Position numbers and translations under genes: made by a program
The notes under the pieces: generated by a model
The model's input: only the letters and a program-made list of their open reading frames with translations
The model's database searches: none
What the model was told of the DNA's origin: nothing
Origin: Balneolaceae bacterium
Lineage (GTDB): Bacteria; Bacteroidota; Rhodothermia; Balneolales; Balneolaceae
Length of the DNA: 64,000 nucleotides
Direction: 5' to 3'
NCBI GenBank assembly: GCA_017795005.1
Contig: CP051242.1
Span: forward strand, 1,946,976 to 2,010,975
In this document: piece by piece, positions 63,203 through 64,000 of the stretch
Layout of the letters: the number at the start of each line of letters is the position of its first letter
Numbering within the stretch: the first letter of the stretch is position 1

Positions 63203-63280
63203 TTGAAATCCACTTGCTTTGTGAAAAATTAAAGACTCCAAAGATAAGGATTAAACTATGCCTAAGCAATGCAGAGAATT

Positions 63281-63817
63281 TTATTTATTAGGTGCCAGCA
63301 TCATAATCATCCGCCGACCTTCCATATTAGGTTTAGCCTCTACTTTAGAAACATCTTCCAGGCTTTTAGCAAGCTTAAGAAGTAGTAATTCCCCTTTTTC
63401 AGTGTACAGCATATCACGTCCTCTGAATTGAACAGAAGCTTTTACTTTATCTCCACTCTCCAGGAATTCACGGGCATGGCGGGTTTTAAATTCCAGATCA
63501 TGATCGTCGGTATTAGGACGAAAGCGAAGCTCTTTTACAGTAACAGTATGTTGCTTTTTTTTAGCTTCTTTCTCTTTCTTTTTCTTTTCGTAGAGATATT
63601 TACCGTAATCAATAATTTTGCAAACCGGCGGATTAGCGTCCGGTGCAATCTCCACTAAATCCAGGTTAAACTGTTCCGCTATTTGAAGTGCGCGGTCTGA
63701 AGTCGTTATTTCATGACCTCCATCCGGCTTTATTACTCGTACCTGAGCGGCTCTTATTTCTTCATTTAATCTTGGCCGGTCTTCTTTAACCGGTCCTCGA
63801 AAGTTATTTCTTGCGAT
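63281..63817 (-). CDS. infC: Translation initiation factor IF-3, non-AUG start
   Basis: The protein has IF3-N and IF3-C domains: RPRLNEEIRAAQVRVI near the start, PPVCKIIDYGKYLYEKKKKEKEA in the linker, and VKASVQFRGRDMLYTEKG, EGRRMIMMLAP at the end. No in-frame ATG, GTG or TTG lies between the upstream stop and a GTG at codon 55, which would remove the IF3-N domain. I start at ATC 63817, six bases after a GAGG; an ATA two codons earlier is also possible. Rare start codons are the known feedback control of infC, since IF3 rejects them. The thrS gene ends 19 bp upstream. Confidence 0.93.
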   Translation of the reverse strand: MARNNFRGPVKEDRPRLNEEIRAAQVRVIKPDGGHEITTSDRALQIAEQFNLDLVEIAPDANPPVCKIIDYGKYLYEKKKKEKEAKKKQHTVTVKELRFRPNTDDHDLEFKTRHAREFLESGDKVKASVQFRGRDMLYTEKGELLLLKLAKSLEDVSKVEAKPNMEGRRMIMMLAPNK

Positions 63818-63836
63818 AGTTATCCTCGTTGTTTAG

Positions 63837-64000
63837 TTAATTTTCTGGTAACTGCTTTTCAGCAATTTCTGTGTTTAAATGTGAAAGAAAATCAGAAAAT
63901 TTGAAAGTTCCAATATCTCCCTTCTTATGTCTTCGAACAGAAACAGTGCCTGCTTCGAGTTCTTTTGCTCCAATAATCAACATATATGGAGTCTTGCTCG
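63837..64000 (-). CDS. thrS: Threonyl-tRNA synthetase, C-terminal end (cut by window)
   Basis: The frame enters from the right edge and ends at TAA 63839-63837. The visible 54 residues (PYMLIIGAKELEAGTVSVRRH then KKGDIGTFKFSDFLSHL) match the end of the ThrRS anticodon-binding domain. The position just before infC fits the usual thrS-infC-rpmI-rplT order. The start lies outside the window. Confidence 0.92.
   Translation of the reverse strand, partial: SKTPYMLIIGAKELEAGTVSVRRHKKGDIGTFKFSDFLSHLNTEIAEKQLPEN

Noticed and set aside
63203-63241. Longer rpmI start at 63241
   Set aside because: The 13 extra residues have no L35 similarity. The standard MPKMKSNSG start lies at 63202.
63281-63655. infC starting at the GTG at 63655
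   Set aside because: This would delete the IF3-N domain, which is present and in frame up to 63817. The short form would not be functional.

Overview
The window reads as one continuous stretch of a chromosome from an AT-rich Bacteroidota-type bacterium, most likely the Balneolota (Balneola/Gracilimonas-like). The reasons are: promoters of the form TTTG/TTG - about 20 bp - TAnnTTTG (five candidates located), few Shine-Dalgarno sequences, methionine synthase split into two genes, a fused two-domain E1 dehydrogenase, an IcmF-type mutase, Bacteroidota-style lipoproteins and beta-barrels, and many intergenic hairpin repeats. I saw no CRISPR array, transposase, integrase or phage gene.

Layout. 1-1493: ArsR regulator plus three SRPBCC/AHSA1 proteins behind a promoter carrying two identical operators. 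1628-3659: holA, an ECF sigma factor and a small acidic protein. 3656-5963: a three-gene overlapping operon (SatD-like protein, three-helix membrane protein, membrane-anchored Nudix-like protein) under a promoter covered by a perfect palindrome; this is my best candidate for an undescribed system. 6315-10790: fused E1 alpha/beta dehydrogenase, then a deoxyhypusine-synthase-like gene overlapping a biosynthetic arginine decarboxylase. 10880-15043: Omp85-like protein and a TPR hybrid histidine kinase. 15093-19990: SAM-I riboswitch controlling split metH and metF. 20004-26183: KAP-family NTPase, Gfo/Idh oxidoreductase, methyltransferase, purC and a LacI regulator. 26357-31348: phytoene/squalene synthase, biotin carboxylase, murQ, plsC, a TonB-like protein and tRNA-Ser(GGA). 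31582-41798: envelope genes (large lipoprotein, beta-barrel, FAD oxidoreductase, LpoB and its partner, Ig-like lipoprotein, MscS). 41867-45388: icmF. 45389-46042: a repeat-rich gap ending in a decayed solA fragment. 46043-56931: accessory genes (CPBP protease, solA, repeat protein, glycosyltransferase, hydrolase, LytTR regulator, ROK kinase, sugar transporter, TPR protein). 57001-64000: conserved core lolD, ymdB-like, zapA, pheT, pheS, rplT, rpmI, infC, thrS (partial), all on the minus strand.

How it fits together. The methionine/one-carbon block is a riboswitch-controlled unit. The polyamine pair probably makes agmatine and then uses a DHS-like aminobutyl-transferase. The 37-41 kb block maintains the envelope. 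The 57-64 kb block is the standard translation cluster. Short hairpin elements sit in almost every loose intergenic gap, and one has entered the icmF reading frame between two domains.
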